A stretch of DNA of 34,862 nt from contig DVMR01000070.1 in NCBI GenBank assembly GCA_018714845.1, positions 1 through 34,862 of the forward strand, in the 5' to 3' direction. The DNA is from Candidatus Ventrousia excrementavium. Its GTDB lineage: Bacteria > Bacillota > Clostridia > Oscillospirales > Butyricicoccaceae. The notes under the pieces were generated by a model, which worked only from the letters and a program-made list of their open reading frames with translations, was not told the DNA's origin and did not search any database. Below are positions 1 to 7,865 of the stretch, piece by piece (within the stretch, counting starts at the first letter, position 1; every line of letters starts with the position of its first letter). A program made the position numbers and the translations under genes.

Positions 1-190
1 TGTACAGAACAGTGCAGGCGCCAGCGGGGATACGCCGGGAAACTGCACCCTAAGAGGGCGAAGCCCGACAGGGGGGGTAGCGAGCACAGCAAGCGATAAG
101 GGGGGAGATATCCCCACTTATGGAAGATGAACGGGCCCCCACAAAATCTAAAGATTTTGTGGGGAGAAACCCGGCTTATGCTTTTCAAGT
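1..190 (+). ncRNA. rnpB: RNase P RNA, 3' portion (partial, probable)
   Basis: The stretch cannot be read as a protein and is dense in hairpins: 12-16/44-48 around 17-20/33-36, GGGC-GAA-GCCC at 56-66, an ATAAG/CTTAT-flanked GGGG/CCCC stem at about 96-121, and a perfect 12-bp stem at 137-148/153-164. After the last stem comes AGAAACCCGGCTTATG (165-180), which closely resembles the conserved 3' strand of bacterial RNase P RNA (ACAGAACCCGGCUUAU). Just before that stem, AAGATGAACGGGC resembles the conserved AGAUGAAUG segment, and GGGTAG near 75-80 resembles another conserved block. The 5' part, with the matching P4 strand, would lie left of the window. No T-run terminator is visible, so the 3' end is approximate. 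The call rests on remembered consensus only; another structured RNA is possible. Confidence 0.6.
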
Positions 191-211
191 AATCATTCCA
201 GAGTCTGCTTA

Positions 212-240
212 TTGAAAACTCATCTGTGCTATGATATGAT
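212..240 (+). promoter_or_regulatory. Sigma-A promoter for the SLH/CAP gene
   Basis: TTGAAA (212-217), a 17-base spacer and TATGAT (235-240) form a good housekeeping promoter 45 bases before the start codon at 286. It probably drives the SLH/CAP gene and the nitrilase gene behind it. Confidence 0.65.
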
Positions 241-285
241 AATTTTTAGCCGGCCCCGAGCCGGACAAAAGAAAGGATGTTTGCA

Positions 286-1365
286 ATGAAAAAACTGACA
301 GTGCTTTTGGTGCTCGCCGCTCTGTGCACGGGACTGGTCCTGCCGGCGGCCGCGGCAGAGCCTGTTTTTTCCGATGTCCCGGCCGGGCACTGGGCTCAGA
401 CGGCCATCGAGGACATGGCTGCCCGCGGGATCGTACAGGGTGTCGGCGGCGAACGCTTTGACCCCGACAGCCCGGTCACTTCGGCTGAGTTCTGCGCTAT
501 GCTGACCCGTCTTTTTTATCCTGACGAGCTTTCTGCACAGCAGGCCGGTACAGGCACTGCGTGGTGGCTGCCCGCAGCCGAAGCTGCCCGGCAGGCCGGC
601 CTGCTTGAAGGGACGGCCGCCCTGTCCAGCTACACGAACGGCACCTGGGATTCTTCTGTCATGCTCTCGCCCATGTCCCGCTACGATATGGCGCAGGCCA
701 TGACCAGCACCCTGACGGCACAGGGCATCGCGCTTCCGTCTGATGCCGAGCTCGAAGCGGCGCGCGCCGATATCGCCGATTTCGACACAGTGCCCGCGTC
801 CTACACCCACGCGGTAACCGCCATGTATGCGCTGGGCTGCCTGCAGGGCACTGACGACGCCGGCACCTTCGGCGGCAGCGAAAACATGGATCGCGCGGCT
901 GCCTGCACCGTTCTGGCGCGCCTCCTGGCCACGGTGGATGGCTCCGCTTCACAGCCTGAACCCGAACCTGACCCGCAGGACGAGCTGGATGCGCTGCGCC
1001 AGGAGATGCTGGAGCGCGTCAATGAAGAGCGCGCCAAAGTCGGCGCCCCGGCGCTCGTGCTCGACGAAACTCTGTGCGAGGCCGCGCAGCTGCGCGCCCA
1101 GGAGACGGCGGAGAATTATTCCCACACCCGGCCTGACGGCTCGTCGTGCTTCACCGTACTGGACGAGTTCGGCATTACGCGCCACGGTGCGGCGGAAAAT
1201 ATTTATGCCAGCCCTGAGACGGTCGATGCGGCCATGGACGGCTGGATGGATTCGCCGGGCCACCGCACCAATATTCTGAACAGCGATCTGCGCGCCATCG
1301 GAATTGGCTACTATTACACTGATGAAGGCTGGAATCATTACTGGGTCCAGCTGTTCATCGGCTGA
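286..1365 (+). CDS. Secreted SLH-domain protein with C-terminal CAP (YkwD/SCP-like) domain
   Basis: The 359-residue product opens with a signal peptide (MKK, hydrophobic core, likely cleavage after AAA near residue 24). Three SLH-type segments follow: about 27-75 (FSDVPAGHWAQ...), 90-145 and 160-210. SLH domains anchor proteins to pyruvylated cell-wall polymers. After a Pro/Glu/Asp linker comes a CAP domain at about 230-359 with VNEERA, HTRPDGSS, SPGHRTNIL and a final YWVQLF strand, as in Bacillus YkwD. The molecular function of such bacterial CAP proteins is poorly defined, so only wall association is inferred. ATG 286 is chosen over the in-frame ATG 277 because GAAAGG (271-276) is 9 bases from 286 but touches 277. 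The nitrilase gene follows after 15 bases, suggesting an operon. Confidence 0.9.
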   Translation: MKKLTVLLVLAALCTGLVLPAAAAEPVFSDVPAGHWAQTAIEDMAARGIVQGVGGERFDPDSPVTSAEFCAMLTRLFYPDELSAQQAGTGTAWWLPAAEAARQAGLLEGTAALSSYTNGTWDSSVMLSPMSRYDMAQAMTSTLTAQGIALPSDAELEAARADIADFDTVPASYTHAVTAMYALGCLQGTDDAGTFGGSENMDRAAACTVLARLLATVDGSASQPEPEPDPQDELDALRQEMLERVNEERAKVGAPALVLDETLCEAAQLRAQETAENYSHTRPDGSSCFTVLDEFGITRHGAAENIYASPETVDAAMDGWMDSPGHRTNILNSDLRAIGIGYYYTDEGWNHYWVQLFIG

Positions 1366-1380
1366 CCGGGGAAGACCGAG

Positions 1381-2259
1381 ATGAGCTGTCTGACTGTCGC
1401 TCTTTTGCAGCTTTTGCCGGGCAAAACACTGGCCGACAACCTGCAAAAGGGACTTGACGCCTGCCGCAAAGCCCGCGCATCAGGCGCAGACATCGCGCTT
1501 TTCCCCGAAATGTGGAGCTGCGGCTATTCCATTCCCGAAAAGCCCGAAGCTCTGCGCTCGCTGGCCATTCCGGCAGACGGCGGCTTTATTGCCGCCTTTG
1601 GCCGCCTGGCTGCAGAGCTTGACATGGCTATCGGCGTCACGCTGCTCGAGCGCTTTGACCCGCTTCCGCGCAATACGCTGGTGCTCTTTGACCGGCACGG
1701 CCAAAGGGTTCTGACCTATGCCAAAGTGCACACGTGCGACTTTGGCGACGAGCAGCGTTTGACGCCGGGCGACGACTTTCCGGTCGCCACGCTCGACACG
1801 GCCGCCGGTCCGGTGCAGGTGGGCGCCATGATTTGCTATGACCGCGAATTTCCTGAAAGCGCGCGTGTGCTCATGCTCAGGGGCGCTGAACTCATTCTGG
1901 TCCCCAACGCCTGCCCCATGGAGATCAACCGGCTTTCGCAGCTGCGCGCGCGTGCCTTTGAGAACATGCTGGCCATCGCCACCTGCAATTACCCCGCCGG
2001 CCATCCCGACTGCAACGGCGGTTCGTCGGTCTTTGACGGCATCGCCTATCTGCCCGGCCAGTCCGGTTCGCGTGACACCTGTATTTTGCAGGCCGGTGAG
2101 GCTGAGGGAGTCTTTCTGGCGCGCCTGGACCTGGAGCTTTTGCACGGATACCGCCGGACCGAGGTCCATGGCAACGCCTATCGCCGGCCATCCCAATACC
2201 GGCTGCTGACTGACGAGCGGGTATACCCGCCCTTTGTCCGCCCCGACGCGCGGAGATAA
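1381..2259 (+). CDS. Carbon-nitrogen hydrolase (nitrilase superfamily)
   Basis: The 292-residue product is a complete nitrilase-superfamily enzyme, which hydrolyses amide or nitrile C-N bonds through a Glu-Lys-Cys triad. All three are visible: Glu43 in LFPEMW, Lys115 in YAKVHTCDF and Cys152 in GAMICYDREFPES. The layout resembles omega-amidases and N-carbamoyl-D-amino-acid or N-carbamoylputrescine amidases; the substrate cannot be fixed from sequence. There is no signal peptide, so it should be cytosolic. It lies 15 bases behind the SLH/CAP gene with GGGGA before the ATG, and a strong hairpin follows at 2311-2345. Confidence 0.9.
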   Translation: MSCLTVALLQLLPGKTLADNLQKGLDACRKARASGADIALFPEMWSCGYSIPEKPEALRSLAIPADGGFIAAFGRLAAELDMAIGVTLLERFDPLPRNTLVLFDRHGQRVLTYAKVHTCDFGDEQRLTPGDDFPVATLDTAAGPVQVGAMICYDREFPESARVLMLRGAELILVPNACPMEINRLSQLRARAFENMLAIATCNYPAGHPDCNGGSSVFDGIAYLPGQSGSRDTCILQAGEAEGVFLARLDLELLHGYRRTEVHGNAYRRPSQYRLLTDERVYPPFVRPDARR

Positions 2260-2310
2260 AGCCTCACCGGAACGCCCCATCATTTCCCGTACTTCTTACT
2301 TTTTATCTAA

Positions 2311-2345
2311 AAAGGGGTATGCTCCAATTTGGAGCATACCCCTTT
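2311..2345. terminator. Bidirectional intrinsic terminator
   Basis: A perfect 15-bp stem (2311-2325 with 2331-2345) with a 5-base loop lies between convergent genes. Read on the minus strand it is followed by a T-run (TTTTTAGAT), so it suits the small minus-strand gene best. It probably also ends the plus-strand nitrilase transcript. Confidence 0.75.
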
Positions 2346-2386
2346 ACGCTGTTTCTCCTGCTTGGGGCAGGACGGGTACCGCGGAT

Positions 2387-2599
2387 TCATTGGTCTTGCC
2401 TGCCTTTGCGGTAACGGACAAGCGCGACAGCAAAAGCCACCCACCATATAACTGCACAGACAATGTCAGGCACAAGTAAGATTCTAAGCGATTCATTCTG
2501 CCTTGAATATACTGCCAGCACAATGCAGTTGATTGTCCAGATAATTGCCGCAGCTGCATTTAAAATCACATTGAATAAAGTTGCGGGTTTTCTGTTCAT
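2387..2599 (-). CDS. Small two-helix membrane protein, unknown function
   Basis: This predicted 70-residue protein has two hydrophobic helices: residues about 8-29 (VILNAAAAIIWTINCIVLAV) and 41-62 (LLVPDIVCAVIWWVAFAVAL). A polar loop joins them and the tail is basic (RYRKGRQ). A GGGGG stretch lies about 10 bases before the ATG, and a terminator oriented for this strand follows its stop, which supports a real gene. It converges on the nitrilase gene. I do not recognise the family; the length, topology and basic C-terminus suggest a small inner-membrane protein. Confidence 0.6.
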   Translation of the reverse strand: MNRKPATLFNVILNAAAAIIWTINCIVLAVYSRQNESLRILLVPDIVCAVIWWVAFAVALVRYRKGRQDQ

Positions 2600-2723
2600 A
2601 TATTATGTACCCCCTGACAGAACAGCTTTCGGTCAGCTCATCCTTTCATATTTGTTTTATGTCATATTTTATCATGCTGCGCTGCTCTTTACAATGCCGA
2701 CAAAGGACACGCGGTCTGCGCTC

Positions 2724-2752
2724 TTGACATCTTCAAAATGATATGCTATAGT
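2724..2752 (+). promoter_or_regulatory. Sigma-A promoter of the thrS T-box transcript
   Basis: Perfect TTGACA (2724-2729), a 17-base spacer and TATAGT (2747-2752) lie directly before the T-box leader. Together with the leader and thrS this makes a stand-alone transcription unit. Nothing else is visible between 2600 and 2723. Confidence 0.8.
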
Positions 2753-2756
2753 AAAA

Positions 2757-3020
2757 ATGTATACGGAAAATCCTATGATCGGGACCGGGTTCTCTGTTTC
2801 TGCCGCTCAGAGAGGATGCGCCGCCGGCTGTAAGCGCGTCTGCCGCAGTGGGAATACCGCACCGCCCGTGAGGAGCGCCGCCGAACTTTATCTGTGTAGG
2901 CGTGCGCCGGCCTGCCGCCGTTACCGGCTTTTGAGCGGAGGCATTTTTGCGCCTCAAGCAGAGTGGAACCACGGTTTTGTCAAATCGTCTCTGCATCCTT
3001 TGGGATGCAGAGACTTTTTT
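2757..3020 (+). promoter_or_regulatory. T-box riboswitch upstream of thrS
   Basis: The 300-base leader has T-box features: a stem I region starting with a GGGACC-type element and a CAGAGAG segment, then the diagnostic antiterminator core GAGTGGAACCACGG (about 2961-2974). After it comes a strong intrinsic terminator (stem 2987-2998/3003-3014, then six T). The UGGA in the core would pair with the uncharged tRNA acceptor end. A Thr codon ACC at 2856-2858 sits where a specifier is expected, ahead of CCCGTGAG; ACC at 2861-2863 is an alternative. By established T-box logic, uncharged tRNA-Thr should favour readthrough into thrS. Confidence 0.88.
2987..3020 (+). terminator. Conditional terminator of the T-box leader
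   Basis: A 12-bp perfect stem (2987-2998 with 3003-3014), a TTTG loop and a T6 run form a textbook intrinsic terminator 35 bases before thrS. Its 5' side is next to the T-box antiterminator core, so the two structures can be mutually exclusive. Confidence 0.85.
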
Positions 3021-3054
3021 ATTGAAATACTAACGACGAGAGGAAGTCTTTTTT

Positions 3055-4953
3055 ATGAACATCACCTTGAAAGACGGCTCGGTCCTGAACGTTCAGGACG
3101 GGGCGACGGCGCTTGACGCCGCCAGGCAGATTTCTGAGGGGTTGGCGCGCGCCGCGCTGTCCTGTGAAATCAACGGCGAGGTCCACGACCTGACCACCCC
3201 GCTGCACGAGGGGGACAAGCTGAGCATCCTGACCTTTAACGACGAAATGGGCCGCTGGACCCTGCGCCACACGGCGGCGCACATCATGGCGCAGGCCGTG
3301 CAGCACCTGTACCCCGACGCGCGCTTTGCCATCGGTCCGGCCATTGAAAACGGCTTTTACTACGACTTTGACCGCGAAGAGTCCTTTACCCCCGAGGACC
3401 TCGAAAAAATCGAGGCCGAAATGAAGCGCATCATCAAAGAAAACCTGCCCCTGAAGCGCTTTGTTCTGTCCAAGGAAGAGGCGCTTAAAAAGATGGCCGG
3501 CGAGCCGTACAAGGTTGAGCTCATTGAAAACCTGCCCGAGGGCGAAGAAATTTCGTTCTACAGCCAGGGCGACTTCTGCGACCTGTGCGCCGGCCCGCAC
3601 CTGCCGTCGACGGGCGGCGTCAAAGCCATTAAGCTGACCAGCGTGACGGGCGCTTACTGGCGCGGCGATTCAAGCCGCAAAATGCTGCAGCGTATCTATG
3701 GCACCGCATTTACCAAAAAATCTGATCTTGACGAATATCTGCACATGCTTGAAGAGGCCAAAAAGCGCGACCACCGCAAGCTGGGCCGCGAGCTCGACCT
3801 GTTCATGTTCGCCGACGAAGGCCCGGGCTTCCCCTTCTTTTTGCCCAAGGGCATGGTGCTGCGCAACCTGCTTGAGGATTTCTGGCGCAAGGAGCACAAG
3901 CGCGCGGGGTATGAAGAAATCCGCACCCCGATGATTCTCAATGAAGAGCTGTGGCACCGCAGCGGCCACTGGGACCACTATAAGGAAAACATGTATTTTA
4001 CCAGGATCGACGATGAGGACTACGCCATCAAGCCCATGAACTGCCCGGGCGGCATGCTGGCTTACAAGCGCCGCATGTGGTCGTATCGCGACCTGCCCAT
4101 CCGTTCGGCTGAAATGGGCGTCGTGCACCGCCACGAGCTGTCCGGCGCTCTGCACGGCATGATGCGCGTGCGCTGCTTCACGCAGGACGACGCCCACCTG
4201 TATATGACGCCCGAGCAGATTCCGCAGGAAATCGAAGGAGTCATCGACCTGGTCGACCGCATTTACAAGGTCTTCAACTTCCCCTACCGCGTCGAGCTGT
4301 CAACCCGCCCGGACGATTTCATGGGCGAGATTGAGCAGTGGGATACCGCGACCGAGGCACTGCGCCAGGCCCTTGAGCGCAAGGGGGTCGAATACCGCGT
4401 CAACGAAGGCGACGGCGCCTTTTACGGGCCCAAAATCGACTTCCACCTCATTGACTCCATCGGCCGCACCTGGCAGTGCGCCACGCTGCAGCTCGACTTC
4501 CAGATGCCCGAGCGCTTTGAGCTCGAGTACACCGGTCCGGACGGCGAAAAGCACCGCCCTGTCATGATTCACCGCACCGTGCTCGGCAGCATGGAGCGCT
4601 TTATCGGCATTCTGACCGAGCACTATGCCGGCGCCTTCCCGCTGTGGCTGTCGCCGGTGCAGGTCAAGGTCCTGCCCATCACTGACCGCACCCTGCCCTA
4701 TGCCTGCGAGGTCATGGCAAAGCTCGACGAGGCCGGGTTCCGCTGCGAGCTCGATGAGCGCAACGAAAAAATCGGCTACAAGATTCGCGAGGCGCAGATG
4801 GAAAAGGTGCCCTATATGCTGGTCCTCGGCGATAAAGAGCAGGATGCCGGCCTCGTCGCCGTGCGTTCGCGCAAGACGGGCGAGACCGAAACCATGACGC
4901 TTGACGCGCTGATGGAAAAGCTTCAGCGCGAGGTCGACGAAAAAGCGCAGTAA
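3055..4953 (+). CDS. thrS: Threonine-tRNA ligase
   Basis: This 632-residue cytosolic enzyme charges tRNA-Thr with threonine. In order it shows an N-terminal TGS domain (about 1-62) and the editing domain with HTAAH and the CAGPH motif (about 65-230). Next come the class II catalytic core and a C-terminal anticodon-binding domain (about 535-632, from VQVKVLPI). The three zinc ligands that read threonine are in place: Cys330 (NCPGG), His381 (DDAHLY) and His506 (MIHRT), close to the E. coli positions 334, 385 and 511. The length is normal for the family. GAGGAAG precedes the ATG. Expression should be controlled by the T-box leader. Confidence 0.98.
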   Translation: MNITLKDGSVLNVQDGATALDAARQISEGLARAALSCEINGEVHDLTTPLHEGDKLSILTFNDEMGRWTLRHTAAHIMAQAVQHLYPDARFAIGPAIENGFYYDFDREESFTPEDLEKIEAEMKRIIKENLPLKRFVLSKEEALKKMAGEPYKVELIENLPEGEEISFYSQGDFCDLCAGPHLPSTGGVKAIKLTSVTGAYWRGDSSRKMLQRIYGTAFTKKSDLDEYLHMLEEAKKRDHRKLGRELDLFMFADEGPGFPFFLPKGMVLRNLLEDFWRKEHKRAGYEEIRTPMILNEELWHRSGHWDHYKENMYFTRIDDEDYAIKPMNCPGGMLAYKRRMWSYRDLPIRSAEMGVVHRHELSGALHGMMRVRCFTQDDAHLYMTPEQIPQEIEGVIDLVDRIYKVFNFPYRVELSTRPDDFMGEIEQWDTATEALRQALERKGVEYRVNEGDGAFYGPKIDFHLIDSIGRTWQCATLQLDFQMPERFELEYTGPDGEKHRPVMIHRTVLGSMERFIGILTEHYAGAFPLWLSPVQVKVLPITDRTLPYACEVMAKLDEAGFRCELDERNEKIGYKIREAQMEKVPYMLVLGDKEQDAGLVAVRSRKTGETETMTLDALMEKLQREVDEKAQ

Positions 4954-4972
4954 TAAGCAGCAATATTAAAAA

Positions 4973-5001
4973 GGCGGTACTCCCTGCTGGGGAGTACCGC
5001 C
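4973..5001 (-). terminator. Intrinsic terminator for the minus-strand membrane gene
   Basis: A perfect 12-bp stem (4973-4984 with 4990-5001) is followed on the minus strand by TTTTTAATATT, so it should end the converging membrane-protein gene. On the plus strand it lacks a T-run but may still limit readthrough from thrS. Confidence 0.7.
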
Positions 5002-5017
5002 CTGCACATGGGGGCTT

Positions 5018-5575
5018 TCAATGCCGCGGCGGAATGTACCGCGGCGGGCGATATGCGGCATACCGTCTGCCTGCGGCAATAAACCGAAGGACAAAGCTGA
5101 GACTGGCAAGCTGAGCGGCCAAGGCGGAAATAACACTCCATCCCCTTATGCCGCGCAAAACAAACGCCGCTGCAAAAAGAACAGCCAGCCGCTGCCAGGC
5201 CCCTGTCAGCCCTTCTTTCGCCTGCGGAATGGCAAAGCGCTTTTCAATATCGTTCATTCCCATGGTCAGCCGGTTGACGGCAAAAATCCGGCCGGCTGTG
5301 CTGATTCCGCCCAAAAGCGCTGCCCACGGGCCGTCAGGGCCCAAGATTCCTGCACAATACAGGACCCAGAGCACCAGCTCAAATACACCCAGCGCTGCGG
5401 TGTATGGTCGAAGACGGTCAAATATCGGCGTTTCCCCTTCCAGCTCGCAGAGACCGCGCATCAGCGCAAAGTATCCTGCAAAAGCAGGCATGAGCCCGAT
5501 TCCATGTCCGTTTACATTGACTTGTATATCAAACAGGACAAAAATCAGCCCAGTAGTCAGCTTTCCCAGTTTGAT
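5018..5575 (-). CDS. Multispanning membrane protein, apparent ATC start
   Basis: The coding frame runs for 185 residues from an ATC at 5573-5575. That codon sits right after a strong Shine-Dalgarno stretch (AGGTGGGGGG) and heads a sensible N-terminus, KLGKLTTGLIFVLFDIQ. The first ATG in frame, at 5491, would cut off 28 conserved-looking residues including the first membrane segment. An in-frame TGA lies just upstream of the ribosome site, so no earlier start exists. About four or five hydrophobic segments follow, and the tail is rich in Arg, Tyr and Pro. I do not recognise the family. Either ATC is a rare start codon or ATG was lost by a G-to-C change (or base error). A minus-strand terminator follows the gene. 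Confidence 0.6.
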   Translation of the reverse strand: MKLGKLTTGLIFVLFDIQVNVNGHGIGLMPAFAGYFALMRGLCELEGETPIFDRLRPYTAALGVFELVLWVLYCAGILGPDGPWAALLGGISTAGRIFAVNRLTMGMNDIEKRFAIPQAKEGLTGAWQRLAVLFAAAFVLRGIRGWSVISALAAQLASLSFVLRFIAAGRRYAAYRPPRYIPPRH

Positions 5576-5971
5576 CCCCCCACCTCAATGCTTTTGTATG
5601 GGTCAGTAATTGGTTATCGTCCCATCCGGCCTTATCATAACAGCTTTATAAAGCGCCTGTGTGGTGTTGCTTCCATGGCGGAGCATGCTGTCCCCTGCAT
5701 AATCTGTCTTATTTTATCATTAAAGCATTGCGATTCTGTAGGGTATTTATGTCTTTTTTATTATATATGAATGAAGCTGTCATTTTGTCCCGGCAGCTTG
5801 TCCAAAACAATGAAAGGTTTTTCGAATAGCTTCAACCCCAGCCGTGTATGTCGGGCATAATTTCACAAAATGTTCAAAAACTAGAGGAACCAGCGCGCAT
5901 TTTGGCGCGTCTATATGGACGGACGCGCGGGGAGCCCGCCGCCTGTGACTTTAAAACGAAAGGAAATCGCC
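5576..5971. other. 396-base intergenic region between divergent genes
   Basis: This AT-richer gap separates the minus-strand membrane gene from the plus-strand acylation cassette. A possible plus promoter is TTCAAC (5831-5836) with CATAAT (5856-5861), but its spacer is 19 bases. A GCGCGTC/GACGCGC hairpin (5905-5911 with 5922-5928) lies in the presumed leader of the cassette. TATAAT-like boxes occur on the minus strand (for example complement of 5760-5765), but none has a convincing -35 box. I see no gene here. Confidence 0.5.
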
Positions 5972-6457
5972 ATGAAAAAGCTGACCGCACTTTTGCTTTC
6001 CGCTCTTTTGTGCCTGTCTTTGCTGGCCGGCTGCCAGCAGGGAGCGGAAGAAACCAAAAACCCCACCTGTGAAGAAGTCCTGACCGCCATTCAGGATGCC
6101 ATCGGCGAGGACAACCTGCCCATGATGGGTGAAATCGACGACGAGACGCTGTCCGTTTTGTACGGCTTTGAACCGACCGAGCTGCTCGAGGACTACCGCG
6201 GCTCGATTTCGCAGATGAACGTCCACGCTGACGAGATTCTGGTCATGAAGGTCAAAGAGGGCAATATGGAAGACGTCGAGGCCGGCATCGCCCAGCGTCA
6301 GGAAGACCTGGACGCCACCTGGGCCCAATACCTGCCCGAGGTCTATGAAGTTGTACAGGATGCCCGTGTCGTCAAAAACGGCCAGTATATCCTGTTTGTC
6401 GTGTCTTCCTACGCCGACGAGGCCGTCGCTGCCTTTGACGAGATGACCGGAGCATAA
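5972..6457 (+). CDS. DUF4358-type lipoprotein of the acylation cassette
   Basis: The 161-residue product begins with a lipoprotein signal (MKK, hydrophobic stretch, LLAGC with Cys21), so it should be lipid-anchored outside the membrane. The mature part is acidic, with NPTCEEVLTAI near the start and a final conserved-looking segment ending YADEAVAAFDEM. These match what I remember of the DUF4358 family, commonly found beside MBOAT and DHHW genes in Firmicutes. Its biochemical role is unknown. ATG 5972 is chosen because AGGAAA precedes it and the signal peptide starts there; an ATG 57 bases upstream would bury the signal. The MBOAT gene starts 4 bases after its stop. Confidence 0.75.
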   Translation: MKKLTALLLSALLCLSLLAGCQQGAEETKNPTCEEVLTAIQDAIGEDNLPMMGEIDDETLSVLYGFEPTELLEDYRGSISQMNVHADEILVMKVKEGNMEDVEAGIAQRQEDLDATWAQYLPEVYEVVQDARVVKNGQYILFVVSSYADEAVAAFDEMTGA

Positions 6458-6461
6458 GCCC

Positions 6462-7853
6462 ATGGTTTTCAGCAGCGTTGTCTTTCTGTTCTTTTATCTG
6501 CCCATTACACTGGCAGCTTACTATGTTGCGCCGCGCAAGTGGCGCAACATGCTGCTGCTCGTCGTCAACCTGTTCTTTTACGGCTGGGGCGAGCCGGTTT
6601 ACATCACCATCATGCTTTTGTCGACGCTCATCGACTACACGCACGGCATGCTGGTCGAAAAATATCGCTCCAACGACAAAAAAGCGCGCATGTTCGTTGT
6701 CTCTTCGGTCTTTTTCAACCTGTTGCTGCTGGTGTTTTTCAAGTACTATGATTTTATCGTCACCAGCCTCAAGGCGGTGTTTCCCGGCCTGCCGCTCGAG
6801 CCTCTGGGAATCCCGCTGCCCATCGGCATTTCCTTTTACACCTTCCAGACCATGTCGTACACCATCGACGTGTACCGCGGCGATGCGCGCGCCCAGAAAA
6901 ACATCGTCAACTTCGGCACCTTTGTCACCCTGTTTCCCCAGCTGATTGCCGGCCCCATTGTCCAGTACAAGGACGTTGACGACCAGCTGCGCGAGCGGCA
7001 TGAAAATGTCGCGCAGTTTGCCAGCGGCGTGCAGACCTTTATCTGCGGCCTGGCAAAAAAGGTGCTTCTGGCCAACAGCATCGGCATGCTGTGGGACGTC
7101 AGCCTGCAAAACGCCGCTACGCTCTCGGCGCTGGGCGCATGGCTGGGTATTCTGGCCTACTCTTTCCAGATTTATTTTGACTTTTCCGGCTATTCCGACA
7201 TGGCCATTGGCCTGGGACGGATGCTGGGATTTGAGTTCAAAAAGAATTTCGACTACCCCTATATCTCGCGCTCAGTCACCGAGTTCTGGCGGCGCTGGCA
7301 TATCTCGCTGGGCACCTGGTTCCGCGAATATGTCTATATTCCCCTCGGCGGCAGCCGCCGCGGTCAGTGGCGCACCTATCGCAACCTGCTCATTGTGTGG
7401 GCGCTGACCGGCATCTGGCACGGCGCGAGCTGGAACTTCCTGTTCTGGGGTCTGTGGTTCGCCTTTTGGCTCATGCTGGAAAAGGCATTTCTGCTGCGCG
7501 TGCTCAAAACCATTCCCCGCGCTGTGCAGCACATCTACGCCCTGTTTGTGGCTGTTTTCGGCTGGGTCATCTTTGCCATTGAAGACCTTTCAGTTATGCG
7601 CACTTATGTGAGCGCCATGTTCGGCGGAGCCGGTCTTGTCAATTCCAACGCCCTTTACTACCTGCGTCTGTACGGCCCGCTGCTCATCATTCTGGTCATC
7701 GCATCAACACCTCTGCCCACCCTGCTGTACCGCCGCCTGGCGGAAAAGAAGATTCCCGCGTGGGTCCCGGTACTGTGCGCGATTTTCCTCATGCTGTCGA
7801 CGGCGTACATCGTCGACGCCAGCTACAACCCGTTTTTGTACTTCCGCTTCTAA
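6462..7853 (+). CDS. MBOAT family membrane-bound O-acyltransferase (AlgI/DltB-like)
   Basis: This 463-residue polytopic membrane protein has the AlgI/PatA-type MBOAT pattern: VFSSxxFLFFYLP at the N-terminus, the central region GYSDMAIGLGRMLGF, and FWRRWHISLGTWFREYVYIPLGG. The family's invariant histidine is His320 in GIWHGASWNF, with His280 in RRWHIS. Such proteins carry acyl groups, usually acetyl, across the membrane for O-acylation of an extracellular polysaccharide or teichoic acid. The acceptor cannot be told from sequence. The gene lies 4 bases after the DUF4358 gene and is followed by the DHHW gene, its usual partner. No polymerase or glycosyltransferase genes are adjacent. Confidence 0.93.
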   Translation: MVFSSVVFLFFYLPITLAAYYVAPRKWRNMLLLVVNLFFYGWGEPVYITIMLLSTLIDYTHGMLVEKYRSNDKKARMFVVSSVFFNLLLLVFFKYYDFIVTSLKAVFPGLPLEPLGIPLPIGISFYTFQTMSYTIDVYRGDARAQKNIVNFGTFVTLFPQLIAGPIVQYKDVDDQLRERHENVAQFASGVQTFICGLAKKVLLANSIGMLWDVSLQNAATLSALGAWLGILAYSFQIYFDFSGYSDMAIGLGRMLGFEFKKNFDYPYISRSVTEFWRRWHISLGTWFREYVYIPLGGSRRGQWRTYRNLLIVWALTGIWHGASWNFLFWGLWFAFWLMLEKAFLLRVLKTIPRAVQHIYALFVAVFGWVIFAIEDLSVMRTYVSAMFGGAGLVNSNALYYLRLYGPLLIILVIASTPLPTLLYRRLAEKKIPAWVPVLCAIFLMLSTAYIVDASYNPFLYFRF

Positions 7854-7865
7854 GGGGTGAATACC

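Noticed and set aside
5848-6072. An open frame overlapping the leader and start of the DUF4358 gene
   Set aside because: It is out of frame with the lipoprotein signal, lacks a ribosome site and ends within the real gene.
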